A stretch of DNA of 64,000 bases from positions 1,054,001 to 1,118,000 of the forward strand of contig NZ_JANHOF010000001.1 of NCBI RefSeq assembly GCF_024498075.1, in the 5' to 3' direction. Under the pieces are notes generated by a model. The model had not been told where the DNA came from. It saw only the letters and a list, made by a program, of their open reading frames with translations, and ran no database searches. Shown one piece after another: positions 51,945 through 61,438 of this stretch. This stretch comes from Paenibacillus mendelii (GTDB lineage: Bacteria > Bacillota > Bacilli > Paenibacillales > Paenibacillaceae). Every line of letters starts with the position of its first letter. Position 1 is the first letter of the stretch. Position numbers and translations under genes: made by a program.

Positions 51945-52538
51945 TTACCCTTTTCGCACACCCAGCTTGTTCTCATTGCCTTGAAGCAGCTTGACAATGT
52001 TGCTCCGGTGACGCAAGAAAGCGAATAAACAAATGATGAGACTCGCCCATAATAACGGCATAGATTTGTCCATCAGCCAGATGAACACCGGTGTAAGCGC
52101 GGCAAAAATGAGTGAACCGAGCGATACGAACCGGGTGATTACGATCGAAATAATCGCGATCACGCCTGCAATCAATGCAGGGACGAGTGCAAGAGACATA
52201 ATCACGCCAACCGTTGTCGCAATCCCCTTACCGCCTTTAAAACCAAACCAAATCGGCCAATTATGGCCTGCAATGGCAGCAAGCCCGCAAAGAACCGGAG
52301 TCCAATCGTCACTGGCTAGAAGGCTGCCGATCATGACAGCGGCAACGCCTTTTGCGATATCAAGCAGAAACACGGCAATGGCCGGGCCCTTGCCGAGTAT
52401 GCGAAGCGTATTCGTCGCACCCGCATTCCCGCTGCCATGATTGCGGATATCAATGCCTTTCACCCATTTGGCAATTAGTATGCTGAATGAGATGGAACCT
52501 ATTAAATAACTGATCAGAATTCCGATAACTGTCAACAC
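51945..52538 (-). CDS. plsY: glycerol-3-phosphate acyltransferase PlsY
   Basis: A 197-residue membrane enzyme with about five helices that transfers the acyl group from acyl-phosphate to glycerol-3-phosphate. The three conserved loops are visible: IRNHGSGNAGATNTLR, GHNWPIWFGFKGGKGIATTVG, and FLRHRSNI near the C-terminus. gpsA, which makes its substrate, follows. PlsC, the next enzyme, is at 57498-58076. Confidence 0.97.
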   Translation of the reverse strand: MLTVIGILISYLIGSISFSILIAKWVKGIDIRNHGSGNAGATNTLRILGKGPAIAVFLLDIAKGVAAVMIGSLLASDDWTPVLCGLAAIAGHNWPIWFGFKGGKGIATTVGVIMSLALVPALIAGVIAIISIVITRFVSLGSLIFAALTPVFIWLMDKSMPLLWASLIICLFAFLRHRSNIVKLLQGNENKLGVRKG

Positions 52539-52611
52539 CGTCGTTATCTCCCCCTAAACCTTGCCGGACCTTCTTTGCTAATTCCCCGAAATTCCAAGCA
52601 GATCCCCTACT

Positions 52612-52658
52612 TAAAAAAAACACCCAAAGGGCTCCTACGGACAGAACCCCTTTGGACA
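52612..52658 (-). terminator. intrinsic terminator after der
   Basis: CCAAAGGGG pairs with CCCTTTGG across a 14-base loop with extra pairs, followed by GTG and eight T residues on the minus strand. Confidence 0.8.
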
Positions 52659-52703
52659 CTGACTTGCTATGCTATCGTTCTTTCCAGCCTTTAAGCCGTT
52701 CAC

Positions 52704-54026
52704 CTAATCCTCGTCCGATTTTTTCCGGGTATAGATGCGGATCGGTGTGCCTTCAAAATCAAAGGCTGCGCGGATTTTATTCTCCAAATAACGCTGATAC
52801 GAGAAATGCATCAACTCAGGATCGTTGGCAAACAACACGACCGTTGGCGGCTTCACGGCAACCTGTGTCGCATAGTTGATCCTGAGGCGTCTTCCTTTGT
52901 CCGATGGCGGCGGATTCAGTGCAATCGCATCCGAAACAACGTCGTTAAGCAGATGCGTTTGAATCCGCAGCGTATGCTGCTCTGACACATGATTAACGAC
53001 TGGAAGAAGCTTATGCAAGCGCTGCTTGGTTTTAGCCGATAGGTACACGACCGGAGCGTAGGTCATGAACAGGAAATGATCGCGCATTTGCTGCGTGAAC
53101 TGCTGCATGGTTTTGTCATCCTTCTCGATGACATCCCATTTGTTTACAACAAATATAGACGCTTTCCCGGCTTCATGCGCATACCCGGCAATATGCTTAT
53201 CCTGCTCGATGATGCCTTCCTCGCCGTTGATGAGAATCAATGCAACATCAGCGCGTTCAATAGCCTTCAAGGCACGCATGACGCTATATTTTTCCGTCGT
53301 CTCGTATACCTTGCCGCGCTTGCGCATACCTGCCGTATCAATCAGGACATACTTCTGGCCGTCACGTTCGAATGGGGTATCGATCGCATCTCGCGTCGTA
53401 CCTGCCACATCGCTGACGATCACTCTCTCTTCACCAAGAAGCGCATTGACCAGCGATGATTTCCCGACATTCGGCCGTCCGATCAACGCAACCCGAATGA
53501 CGTCATCCTCATAATGCTCCTCCTCGATTTCTGGTAATCGCGCAACTGCTGCATCGAGCAAATCACCGATTCCCATACCGTGCGAGCCGGAAATCGGAAT
53601 CGGATCACCGAATCCAAGGCTATAGAACTCGTAAATATCGTCATGCCGATTTAAATTATCGACTTTATTGACAGCTACGACAATCGGTTTACGTGATCGC
53701 AGCAGCATCTGTGCGACCTCGTCGTCCGCATGGGTCAACCCGGCTTTGGCATCTACCATGAAAATGATGACATCCGCTTCTTCAACAGCCAGCTCCGCTT
53801 GCATGCGGACTGACTTCATGATCTCATCTTCCCCATCAATTTCAATGCCCCCGGTATCCACAATACTGAAGGCTCTGCCATTCCATTCTCCGGTACCGTA
53901 AATACGATCCCGTGTGATGCCGGGCTTGTCCTCCACAATCGCTAACCGATCACCGATCACACGGTTAAAGATCGTAGATTTCCCCACATTCGGCCGCCCT
54001 ACTATGGCGATAATGGGTCTAGACAT
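52704..54026 (-). CDS. der: ribosome-assembly GTPase Der (EngA)
   Basis: A 440-residue GTPase with two G domains in tandem and a KH-like C-terminal domain, needed to mature the 50S subunit. Domain 1: GRPNVGKST (about 9-17), DTGG, NKVD. Domain 2: [12 protein letters not shown] (about 183-194), [14 protein letters not shown]. The C-terminal part ends in basic residues (RIYTRKKS). ATG at 54026 follows GAGGAG. Length is normal. Confidence 0.98.
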   Translation of the reverse strand: MSRPIIAIVGRPNVGKSTIFNRVIGDRLAIVEDKPGITRDRIYGTGEWNGRAFSIVDTGGIEIDGEDEIMKSVRMQAELAVEEADVIIFMVDAKAGLTHADDEVAQMLLRSRKPIVVAVNKVDNLNRHDDIYEFYSLGFGDPIPISGSHGMGIGDLLDAAVARLPEIEEEHYEDDVIRVALIGRPNVGKSSLVNALLGEERVIVSDVAGTTRDAIDTPFERDGQKYVLIDTAGMRKRGKVYETTEKYSVMRALKAIERADVALILINGEEGIIEQDKHIAGYAHEAGKASIFVVNKWDVIEKDDKTMQQFTQQMRDHFLFMTYAPVVYLSAKTKQRLHKLLPVVNHVSEQHTLRIQTHLLNDVVSDAIALNPPPSDKGRRLRINYATQVAVKPPTVVLFANDPELMHFSYQRYLENKIRAAFDFEGTPIRIYTRKKSDED

Positions 54027-54187
54027 CGACTTCACTCCTCAAGCGTAAACGTAATCGTATCATAAAGCCTTGCTCCACAAAGGAATCGTAAACCATCCCT
54101 TACTTATGCATGACTAACGGTAACGAACGTTTATCAAATTACTCACGCCTACCATCATAGCAAAAAACAGCGGCCTTGGCTAACATT

Positions 54188-54373
54188 TCATTCCTGCTTA
54201 TGATCGACCAAAATAAACGTTCCATTCTTTAAATCATGCGTGCTGGCATCTAATATTTTTTCCAACAAAAAAGCGGTCGATTCGCGTTTATTTGCATCCG
54301 CTTCCACAAAGATTGGGGCACTTCCGGCTACGGAATCCCCTTCTGTTGTGACAATAGCCACGATTCTAGCCAT
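54188..54373 (-). CDS. capping-complex subunit for YIEGIA
   Basis: A 61-residue soluble protein that starts MARIVAIVTTEGDSVAGSAPIF. In related genomes a protein of this size always precedes or follows the YIEGIA-family gene and is named as its partner. It overlaps the YIEGIA gene end by eight bases. No membrane segment or catalytic motif. Its role in spores is inferred from the partner. Confidence 0.7.
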   Translation of the reverse strand: MARIVAIVTTEGDSVAGSAPIFVEADANKRESTAFLLEKILDASTHDLKNGTFILVDHKQE

Positions 54374-55292
54374 TTTGTCCCTCCTTCCCTTGGTTCACGC
54401 TTGCTTCCGTTGGCATACGAACAGCCGACTCTAGGATGGGGACCCGCTCTACAACTGCTCTAGCCTTTTCTTCATCCTGCTCCTGCGGAATTAGAAATAT
54501 CGCTAACCGGCCATCGTTCATATCCAGCTTGGCCATCGGAACCAATGCCGGCTCTCCGTCATCGCGATATACCCCCAGAATCGTAGACAAATCATAGAGG
54601 AGCGCTTGCCGCTGTCCCAGATTGCTCAGGGTCGCTTTTCCGTTCGCGTTAAAGGGGGTCAGCACTAAACCGATTCCCCGTTTGGCAATCAGAGCCTGAT
54701 TGGATGACAGCCCCACGTTCATGATATAGACGTCATCCACAAGCAAATCCGGCCCGTCAATCCGAACTGGAGCTATATCCACCCGGGCGATATGGGAGAT
54801 GGTCTTCCCCGATTTTAAGGCTCTTACGATAAATAGCGACAGCACCCCTGCCGCCACACCGTAAAGTACGCCAAGCGATATGGAGGCAAGGCTGGTAAGC
54901 AAGGCGGATAGAATAACCAAGTAGTTGCGGCCCTCGAATACCATCGCAATTCCTTCAATATAGGTCGCTCCCCGCGGAACCAGCTCCTGACTATCAATTT
55001 TCGACAGCGTTTCCCGCTCCATCTTACGAACATCCCGGAATTGCTGCGCGGCCAGCGTGAGGAAAGTAATAGCCGTGTAGTCCTTCTTATATAATGCCGG
55101 AACGGCGACTGCACCCAGTGCAGCGGCGATGACACCGAGTGAAATATGAATGATCCGCCCATGAGGATAGGTCGGATACTGCCGATAATCCGTCCTCAGC
55201 ATGAGCAGCCGTGCACAGGTTCCGAAAGCAAGTCCGAGCAATATGCCGTATAGCACATGGTGTGGTTGACCCGATTTAAGCTGCTCCCACAT
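54366..55292 (-). CDS. yphB: YIEGIA-family membrane protein (YphB-like)
   Basis: A 308-residue protein with the family motif TYIEGIAMVFEGRNYLV (about residues 113-128), four or five hydrophobic helices in the first 190 residues and a soluble C-terminal part. It corresponds in place (between S1/yphA and der) to B. subtilis YphB, a spore-envelope protein. It overlaps the small capping subunit downstream and follows yphA by three bases. Mother-cell expression would be expected; no promoter was identified. Confidence 0.8.
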   Translation of the reverse strand: MWEQLKSGQPHHVLYGILLGLAFGTCARLLMLRTDYRQYPTYPHGRIIHISLGVIAAALGAVAVPALYKKDYTAITFLTLAAQQFRDVRKMERETLSKIDSQELVPRGATYIEGIAMVFEGRNYLVILSALLTSLASISLGVLYGVAAGVLSLFIVRALKSGKTISHIARVDIAPVRIDGPDLLVDDVYIMNVGLSSNQALIAKRGIGLVLTPFNANGKATLSNLGQRQALLYDLSTILGVYRDDGEPALVPMAKLDMNDGRLAIFLIPQEQDEEKARAVVERVPILESAVRMPTEASVNQGKEGQNG

Positions 55293-55295
55293 GGA

Positions 55296-55919
55296 TTATG
55301 AGCTCCCTCCCCGCTGCCGCCGCCAATGACCTTCAGCGATCCGGCCTCCCAAATAACGCAATCCGACTTTCACATTCCAAGCGATGCGAGCGACGACGAG
55401 CCCAATGGCTGCGCCATCCCACCACGCGGGATTTCCGATCATGATGGAGGTATGTCGTACAACTATGCCGCTGAATACGGCTATTGTCGCGGCAAAAATC
55501 ACAATGGCATAGTGGTAACGAAACCGATCGGTTAGAAGACCCGCCAGCAAACCCGCTACAAGCGGGCCGTCCCAGCCCGGATTCACTAAGATGAAGACTG
55601 GATCGGATACGTACATATATCGAATCCAGAGCCATACGGAGCCAGCCAGCATCGCACATAGGATAACGAATACCGTCTGCATGGCGTTCCGGACCGCCGC
55701 GACCCCAACGAAGCCAGCGGCAAACGCCCATACCGCACTTCCCCGCAAGGCGATATCGAAGCCAATCGGGATGTTTACTGGATGAAGCAGAGAAGCTCCT
55801 AATAAGTAAATCAGGATAGACGAGCCCGTGATACGGCCAGCCACTTGGCGCTGCCATCCTGTCCAGTACAGAATGAGTCCGATAGACAGCAGCCATATTG
55901 CGGTATAACCCTCGTTCAT
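55296..55919 (-). CDS. yphA: YphA-like integral membrane protein
   Basis: A 207-residue protein made almost only of membrane helices (about six). Size and position match B. subtilis YphA, a poorly known membrane protein beside the S1-like gene. ATG at 55919 follows AGAGGTG. It starts the group yphA, YIEGIA, capping subunit, which is probably one transcript; two terminators upstream separate it from the S1-like gene. Confidence 0.7.
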   Translation of the reverse strand: MNEGYTAIWLLSIGLILYWTGWQRQVAGRITGSSILIYLLGASLLHPVNIPIGFDIALRGSAVWAFAAGFVGVAAVRNAMQTVFVILCAMLAGSVWLWIRYMYVSDPVFILVNPGWDGPLVAGLLAGLLTDRFRYHYAIVIFAATIAVFSGIVVRHTSIMIGNPAWWDGAAIGLVVARIAWNVKVGLRYLGGRIAEGHWRRQRGGSS

Positions 55920-55976
55920 TATGCATATCACCTCTCGATTTACCTATTATGCGCTTCATCCCCTCCTCCTAATCGA

Positions 55977-56031
55977 TAAAAACAAGAAGAAACGAATCGC
56001 ACCGCTTTTTGGCGCCCAAATTCGTTTCTTC
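55977..56031 (-). terminator. second terminator downstream of the S1-like gene
   Basis: GAAGAAACGAAT pairs with ATTCGTTTCTTC (12 bp, large structured loop) followed by TTGTTTTT on the minus strand. Confidence 0.75.
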
Positions 56032-56082
56032 CCCTTGTGTGTATCGAAATTCTTCTGTAGAACCGTTCCTTCTATAAAAGAT

Positions 56083-56125
56083 AAAAAAGCCGCCCCTGCG
56101 GCAGAAGACTGCTGCAGGGGCGGCT
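56083..56125 (-). terminator. intrinsic terminator after the S1-like gene
   Basis: AGCCGCCCCTGC pairs with GCAGGGGCGGCT (12 bp, extended inside by GCAG/CTGC) followed by six T residues on the minus strand. Confidence 0.95.
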
Positions 56126-56148
56126 CATAACCGCTTAGACGGTTCGAT

Positions 56149-57399
56149 TTATTTCAATTTGCTGAGTTTGTCTCCGAAACGTTCAGCAAGCGTAAAGCTC
56201 ATGCCTTCGTTGCTCAGGCTTACATTCGGGTTGTCGATTTTCTCAATTTTTGGTCCACGGTCGCGGTCACGATCGCCGCGCGGAGCTCTTTCGGCTCTTG
56301 GCGCTTGCTCTGGCGCTTCTTCCGTTTCTTTGATGCTCAAGCTAACACGCTTCTCGGCTGGGTTGAAGTCAAGAACCTTCGCTTTCACTTCTTGGCCTTC
56401 GGTAACGACCTCATGCGGGGTTGCCACATGGCGGTGCGCCAGTTGAGAGATGTGAACCAAGCCTTCTACACCCGGTGCGATTTCGACGAATGCGCCGAAT
56501 GTTACGATACGGCGAACCGTACCCGTTACGATATCTCCGGTATTGAACTTGTCGCTTGCTGTTTCCCATGGGCCTGGCTCAGCTGCTTTCATGCTGAGGC
56601 TGATTTTGCCCAAAGAAGGATCAACCTTCAACACTTTTACGCGAACCGCTTGACCTTCGGAAACGATGTCCTTCGGATGCGCAACATGCTGCCATGAAAG
56701 CTCGGAAACGTGCACAAGGCCGTCGATTCCGCCGATATCAACGAATGCGCCGAATGGCGTCAGACGTTGTACAGTGCCTTCCAGCTCTTGACCTACTTGC
56801 AGGTCACTCATGATTTTTTGTTTGTTTTGCTCGAATTCGGCATCGAGTACTTCTTTTTGGGAGAGAATCACTTTATTGTTCTCGCGGTCGATTTCTTTCA
56901 CTTTTACGCGGAGCGTACGCCCTTTGTAATCGCTGAAATCTTCTACGAAATGACGCTCAACCATGGATGCAGGAATGAAACCACGAACGCCGATGTCCGC
57001 GACGAGTCCACCTTTTACGACGTCGGCAACAGTGACTTCGAATACTTCGCCGTTGTCAAAACGTGCTTGAAGTTCATCCCAAGCGCGTTCTCCGTCGATT
57101 TGACGTTTGGAAAGAACAAGCTTTTCCTTCTCGTCATCAATACTTACTACTTTAAGCTCGACTTCTTGGCCGACTTCAACAGCCTCAGCTGCGTTATCAA
57201 GCTGTATCGAGGATAGTTCGCGAAGCGGAATGACGCCGTCATATTTATATCCAAGGCTAACGAACACTTGGTTATCTTCAATCTTGACGATCGTACCTTT
57301 TACCGTGTCGCCCTTCTTAACGGACACGAAATTATCCATTGCTTCTTGGCTGATCGTTTCCGCTGGTGCGGATTCTTGCACATTTGTTTCTTCTGACAT
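56149..57399 (-). CDS. ypfD: ribosomal protein S1-like RNA-binding protein (YpfD)
   Basis: A 416-residue protein with four S1 RNA-binding domains: about residues 30-100, 118-183, 200-270 (GTVQRLTPFGAFVDIGGIDGLVHVSELSW) and 287-355 (GTVRRIVTFGAFVEIAPGVEGLVHISQLAHRH). An acidic and arginine-rich tail follows. Shorter than the six-domain S1 of Gram-negative bacteria, it is the usual Bacillus-type homolog, thought to aid translation of some mRNAs but not essential. GAGGAGG precedes the ATG. Confidence 0.95.
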   Translation of the reverse strand: MSEETNVQESAPAETISQEAMDNFVSVKKGDTVKGTIVKIEDNQVFVSLGYKYDGVIPLRELSSIQLDNAAEAVEVGQEVELKVVSIDDEKEKLVLSKRQIDGERAWDELQARFDNGEVFEVTVADVVKGGLVADIGVRGFIPASMVERHFVEDFSDYKGRTLRVKVKEIDRENNKVILSQKEVLDAEFEQNKQKIMSDLQVGQELEGTVQRLTPFGAFVDIGGIDGLVHVSELSWQHVAHPKDIVSEGQAVRVKVLKVDPSLGKISLSMKAAEPGPWETASDKFNTGDIVTGTVRRIVTFGAFVEIAPGVEGLVHISQLAHRHVATPHEVVTEGQEVKAKVLDFNPAEKRVSLSIKETEEAPEQAPRAERAPRGDRDRDRGPKIEKIDNPNVSLSNEGMSFTLAERFGDKLSKLK

Positions 57400-57497
57400 T
57401 TGAAATACCTCCTCAATTCATACCCCAACTTTATTTAAACGTACGCTCACAAACTTGAATCAGCTCTGCTTCACGCACCGTCTAAAACAATAAAAGA

Positions 57498-58076
57498 TTA
57501 ACCTTTGCGAACCATTTCGCGAATATTCTCCATAATGGCATCTGTTACTCGATCCAGCACGTCGGAAGAAGAATCTTGTATGAAGGCTGTCAAATCGATC
57601 GGCTGACCGTAACGGATTTTCATTTTGCTGAATATGCGGTAATTTCCGATAATGGCTACCGGAATCACGGTCGCTTGGCTGCGCATGGCAATCATGGCCG
57701 CGCCCTTCTTGCCCATGCCGCTTGCCGACGCATTGCGTGTGCCTTCGGGAAAGATCCCCATCACGCCGCCCTCTTGCAGCAGAGCAATCGCAGAGCGAAT
57801 CGCTTCCTTGCTTACGCCACCCCGCTTAACGGGAAAAGCGCCGAGTTCGCGGATGAACGAACCGAATAGCGGCACGTTGAACAGCTCCGCCTTCGCCATG
57901 TAATGAACCTTGCGGCTTACTTTGGTCCCGACTGTCGTAGGATCAAGCAGGCTAATGTGGTTCGAGCAGAGCACGACCGGCCCTGTTGCCGGAATATTCT
58001 CAAGCCCGCTAGCTTCAAACCGGAACAGCACGGCATAGATGAAACGGAGTAGGCTGCGGCAGATGCTGTATAACAT
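57498..58076 (-). CDS. plsC: 1-acyl-sn-glycerol-3-phosphate acyltransferase (PlsC)
   Basis: A 192-residue membrane-associated acyltransferase that adds the second acyl chain to make phosphatidic acid. Catalytic motif NHISLLDPTT (H-x4-D), then GAFPVKRGG and FPEGTRNAS. One N-terminal hydrophobic segment anchors it. It starts three bases after cmk. The same pair cmk-plsC precedes the S1-like gene in Bacillus. Confidence 0.95.
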   Translation of the reverse strand: MLYSICRSLLRFIYAVLFRFEASGLENIPATGPVVLCSNHISLLDPTTVGTKVSRKVHYMAKAELFNVPLFGSFIRELGAFPVKRGGVSKEAIRSAIALLQEGGVMGIFPEGTRNASASGMGKKGAAMIAMRSQATVIPVAIIGNYRIFSKMKIRYGQPIDLTAFIQDSSSDVLDRVTDAIMENIREMVRKG

Positions 58077-58079
58077 AGT

Positions 58080-58781
58080 TTACTTCGCCTCCGCCGTTTT
58101 GGTTCGGCTCAAGTCTATAATAACTTCTACGACTTGGTCGATTGTCATTTCCGTACTGTCCACGACGACCGCGTCCTTCGCGCGAACAAGAGGGGCGTGT
58201 ACCCGTTGTTCATCGCTTCGGTCACGTTCGGCGATTTCTTGCTCCAGCTGCATAAGCGGTACCTGCTGGTCACCTTTGAGTTCCTGAAACCTTCTCAATG
58301 CCCGGGTTTTAACACTTGCGGTAAGAAAAACTTTTAACTCCGCATCCGGAAGCACATGCGTGCCGATGTCCCGGCCGTCCATGACTATTCCTTTGGCGGA
58401 AGCTAGCTTACGCTGCAAATCTACAAGCTTCGCACGAACCACCTCATGGGAGGCAACCTGCGACACACGGAGTGTAACCTCGCGAGTTCGAATCTCATCG
58501 GTCACATCCTCGCCGTTTAACAGCACGGTTTGGCCATTCACGCCCGGCTCCAGCCGGATATCCAGTCCCGAGATAAGCGTTCCCAGCCTGTCCGGTTCAT
58601 CCGGATTGACACCCGACCGATTAGCGGCAAGCGTTACTGCACGATACATCGCGCCGGTATCAATGTAAATATAGCCTAGTTGCTCGGCGACTTTGCGGGC
58701 AACCGTACTCTTACCTGCACCAGCAGGTCCGTCGATCGCCACGTTCATACGCACGCTGCAAAGTCTCTCATCCTTGCTCAA
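58080..58781 (-). CDS. cmk: cytidylate kinase
   Basis: A 233-residue CMP/dCMP kinase. P-loop DGPAGAGKSTVA is near the N-terminus, then YIDTGAMYRA, VMDGRDIGTHVLPDAELKVFLTA and the arginine-rich lid RFQELKGDQ...RDRSDEQR. TTG at 58781 is taken as start because GAGGAGG lies ten bases upstream; the first conserved residue (NVAIDGPAG) begins about 12 codons later, and no other start there has a good site. Confidence 0.95.
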   Translation of the reverse strand: MSKDERLCSVRMNVAIDGPAGAGKSTVARKVAEQLGYIYIDTGAMYRAVTLAANRSGVNPDEPDRLGTLISGLDIRLEPGVNGQTVLLNGEDVTDEIRTREVTLRVSQVASHEVVRAKLVDLQRKLASAKGIVMDGRDIGTHVLPDAELKVFLTASVKTRALRRFQELKGDQQVPLMQLEQEIAERDRSDEQRVHAPLVRAKDAVVVDSTEMTIDQVVEVIIDLSRTKTAEAK

Positions 58782-58854
58782 CGATGTGCGACCTCCTCGA
58801 AAGCCTATAACGGCTGTGAGCCTCTTCCCTTAGAGAGACAGGCTCCTAAGCATC

Positions 58855-58878
58855 AAGAAAAAAGCAGGCTCTGCCTGC
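58855..58878 (-). terminator. intrinsic terminator after ypfB
   Basis: GCAGGC and GCCTGC with a three-base loop, followed by six T residues on the minus strand; nearly the same hairpin as the one after mtrB. Confidence 0.85.
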
Positions 58879-58928
58879 GGTTGTGAAAATTATACCACAC
58901 TAGATAGGGAAGTGCAAAGAACGCGAAC

Positions 58929-59144
58929 CTACTGGAAGGGGGTTCCTTCAAGCCGGTCCACGCCCGTTACCCACCTTCTAATCACCCCGGATTGCATGGC
59001 CAGCTGACTGATAACGACAGCAATCAACAGCGTTATGACAATTTTTTTCAATATTTGGGTTACATCGTCCGACAATTTCGTAAGCCGCTTGGATTGTTGG
59101 TCCAGCTGGCGCCTTTTGAGCGGCTTCAGGCGATTAACGTTCAT
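58929..59144 (-). CDS. ypfB: small membrane protein YpfB (DUF5359)
   Basis: A 71-residue protein with a basic, glutamine-rich N-terminal half (LKPLKRRQLDQQSKRLTKL) and one membrane helix (IVITLLIAVVISQLAM). Size and position between ypfA and cmk match B. subtilis YpfB (DUF5359), of unknown function. ATG at 59144 follows a GGGGGGAG site; upstream starts in the frame lack one. A terminator follows. Confidence 0.75.
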   Translation of the reverse strand: MNVNRLKPLKRRQLDQQSKRLTKLSDDVTQILKKIVITLLIAVVISQLAMQSGVIRRWVTGVDRLEGTPFQ

Positions 59145-59235
59145 CCCTAACTCCCCCCCATTTCTATGGTTTGGGGATAGTTTTTCCATGAAACGTATCC
59201 TTATTCGTTCCAAAAGGCCTTACTTATGTATTCGG

Positions 59236-59889
59236 TTATCTTTTTCGAACGTCCAGCTGGCGTTCAAAACAGTAGCGGATGATTTTTTGCCGCTCCCCGT
59301 CGGTAATGCTTGCATACTTTGCCATCACTTGATTACGCCCGGTCTCCATCTTCTTGACCCGGACGACCTCCGCTTTGAACTGGGCATGCTCGATCGAGCC
59401 ATTCCGGTAAGGAACCAGCAACCAGCATTCCAGCTCGGTTCCCGACTTAATCGGCCACTTCCCGTCGCACAGAAAGGAGATGCCTCCGCCTCCGACATCG
59501 TCGGTTATACCAACAAATCGTACATGCGCGGATAGCTTAATCGCGATCTCAAGCTCTGATCCCACACGCAGAAAGTGCCGGCGTTGAACCTTCGTAATCG
59601 ATTCCGGATCCGGCTTCTGAATGCGAACGAGCCGGACAACATCCTCTTTCAGGCCCAGTACATGCGAATTAAAGTAGTGCTTTACGCCGTCGCTGGATAA
59701 ATAATACGCAGATAGCTCATCCCCGAGAAACAGACGTTTGTACCGTCCCGTCCCTTCCAGCACAGGGATTTCGATCAGCAGCTCATTATCATTCTCATCT
59801 GCAATTCTGGATTTATACTCCACTGCGGCTTCCTCTTCATCGGATGAAGCCACCTGCAGGAATAGAAATTGGTTAACTTTCGGCAGCAT
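59236..59889 (-). CDS. motI: PilZ-domain cyclic-di-GMP receptor (YpfA/MotI-like)
   Basis: A 217-residue protein with a YcgR-like N-terminal domain and a C-terminal PilZ domain. In B. subtilis the homolog (YpfA, MotI, also called DgrA) binds cyclic-di-GMP and brakes the flagellar motor by binding MotA. The RxxxR motif is present as QRRHFLRV (about residues 103-110). The second motif, usually D/N-x-S-x-x-G, reads DVGGGG, so the Ser is a Gly. That may weaken binding or be a normal variant. It follows ypeB as in Bacillus. Confidence 0.85.
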   Translation of the reverse strand: MLPKVNQFLFLQVASSDEEEAAVEYKSRIADENDNELLIEIPVLEGTGRYKRLFLGDELSAYYLSSDGVKHYFNSHVLGLKEDVVRLVRIQKPDPESITKVQRRHFLRVGSELEIAIKLSAHVRFVGITDDVGGGGISFLCDGKWPIKSGTELECWLLVPYRNGSIEHAQFKAEVVRVKKMETGRNQVMAKYASITDGERQKIIRYCFERQLDVRKR

Positions 59890-59956
59890 GGTCTCGTCCC
59901 TCCCAATTCTAGATTATAGCATAGGATGTCGAAATATGGGGAAGACGGTTTGAAAA

Positions 59957-59986
59957 TGAAAAGAACGTGCGCAAGCGCACGTTCTT
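59957..59986 (-). terminator. intrinsic terminator after ypeB
   Basis: AAGAACGTGCGC and GCGCACGTTCTT form a perfect 12-bp hairpin with a two-base loop, followed by TTCATTTTC on the minus strand. Confidence 0.88.
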
Positions 59987-59999
59987 CCTGTATCTTAAG

Positions 60000-61334
60000 T
60001 CACTTTGGCAGCTGTTCAATCGTTTCCTCGATACCGGTTTCGGCATTGATATAGATCCTATAGACCCCACCGTTAATCCTGCCGGTAAACTCGTAACAGA
60101 GCACTTCTTCGCCAGAATCATTCATGATCATGGCTAGATTCTCTGATTGACGCTTCAAGTCTGGATTGAGAAGCTTACGGGCTTCGGTCGATGACAGCTT
60201 CGGTTTGGGAATTTTACGGCTATGGTGCTCGTACATATAATCCGCCGCCTGCAGACCGACAGCCTCTCCATTATCCATGGCGACCTTGACCGTTAATTTC
60301 TCCGGATAGAGCAGGACACCATCCTGCTGTGCGATACATGTGAATGTTGCGACCTTATCATATTCGTCATACATGATCGGCTTCATGCCATCGTAGCCGT
60401 GACGCGACAGAAATTCCAAGGCTTTGGTTTGAGCCTCCTTGACGCTCACCTTCTTCTGTCCAACGTCCCGCGGATCCATGTAATAGATCAATTGTCCACC
60501 CTTCTGGGTGAAATCCATTTGGATGGTACGTTTTGTCTTCGGCTGCTTCACGGTCGCGGAATAGGATGAAAACTCCGTGCCTTTTCCATTCTCAACGACA
60601 CGTATCGCTTTCATGTCATGCGTATCGGTAAATTTTGCCGCCAGCTTCTTAATATCCTCCGGCGTTTTTTTCTCACCGCCCAGCATTTGCATCGTGCGCT
60701 TCTGATACATGCTCGAGACGGAAGGCCCCCAATTGATCTCCGGATATTCACTTACTTGCTTATCCACTGTTTTGAAGCCGTCGATAATGCTGTTGTCCCG
60801 GTTGGAATTCTCCGATGCAAGCGCAAGCTCCACATCCATCCAACGTAAATTGCTGGCTAGCACGGTACTCTGCACGCCCTGCAGTTCCTTCGATATTTGC
60901 TCGGAATTCGCATAGAGCGTCTTCAGCGTCTTATATTCATCTGACGAAAGCGGCTGTTTGGTCAAGTCGCGTACCGATGTTTTATAAGCGAAGTTTGCAA
61001 TCTTGGACAGAAACTCTTCCGTTTTGTTGAACGGAAGCAGCGTGAGCGGCAGCTGATTGATTTCATTCTGAGCCTCACTCGTAAGGCGCCACACATTCAC
61101 AAGTCCTTTGCGCTGATACCCCTGCGAGGACGAATGGACCGCAAGCGTGTTGCCAAGCTCGCGGTGCACCTGCTGGACATGGTAGGTCAAGTCATGGAAT
61201 GCGCGCTGATATTGGTTCTCCGCTTTGATCAAGATGGAGTTCTTCTCCTGATGTTCTTGATATCCCCAATAAATGGATCCAATAAAAAACAGCGACATGA
61301 CGGGAAACAGCACCGCGCTTAATCGTTGGTACAT
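60000..61334 (-). CDS. ypeB: germination protein YpeB
   Basis: A 444-residue spore protein with an N-terminal membrane helix and a long outer part ending in PepSY-type repeats (about residues 200-440; KKVSVKEAQTKALEFLSRHGYD and LSSTEARKLL). In Bacillus it is made with the cortex-lytic enzyme SleB and each needs the other in the spore. Here no sleB lies next to it; the gene before it encodes a 52-residue zinc ribbon. AAGGAG stands 10 bases before ATG, within an inverted repeat that may control access. Confidence 0.93.
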   Translation of the reverse strand: MYQRLSAVLFPVMSLFFIGSIYWGYQEHQEKNSILIKAENQYQRAFHDLTYHVQQVHRELGNTLAVHSSSQGYQRKGLVNVWRLTSEAQNEINQLPLTLLPFNKTEEFLSKIANFAYKTSVRDLTKQPLSSDEYKTLKTLYANSEQISKELQGVQSTVLASNLRWMDVELALASENSNRDNSIIDGFKTVDKQVSEYPEINWGPSVSSMYQKRTMQMLGGEKKTPEDIKKLAAKFTDTHDMKAIRVVENGKGTEFSSYSATVKQPKTKRTIQMDFTQKGGQLIYYMDPRDVGQKKVSVKEAQTKALEFLSRHGYDGMKPIMYDEYDKVATFTCIAQQDGVLLYPEKLTVKVAMDNGEAVGLQAADYMYEHHSRKIPKPKLSSTEARKLLNPDLKRQSENLAMIMNDSGEEVLCYEFTGRINGGVYRIYINAETGIEETIEQLPK

Positions 61335-61340
61335 AAGACA

Positions 61341-61396
61341 AAAGCTCCTTTCTTGTGCAAAACCTGGTGTTAGTTTGGTTTGCCAAAAGGAGCTTT
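61341..61396 (-). promoter_or_regulatory. 11-bp inverted repeat covering the ypeB ribosome-binding site
   Basis: On the minus strand AAAGCTCCTTT (61386-61396) is complementary to AAAGGAGCTTT (61341-61351), 34 bases apart. The second arm contains the AAGGAG site of ypeB. The hairpin would hide that site; with TTTT after it, it could also act as a poor terminator for the zinc-ribbon gene. Confidence 0.65.
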
Positions 61397-61438
61397 ATGC
61401 ATGTTTTTTGTTTTTTGGGTGAATCCTGCGCCGGGAAA

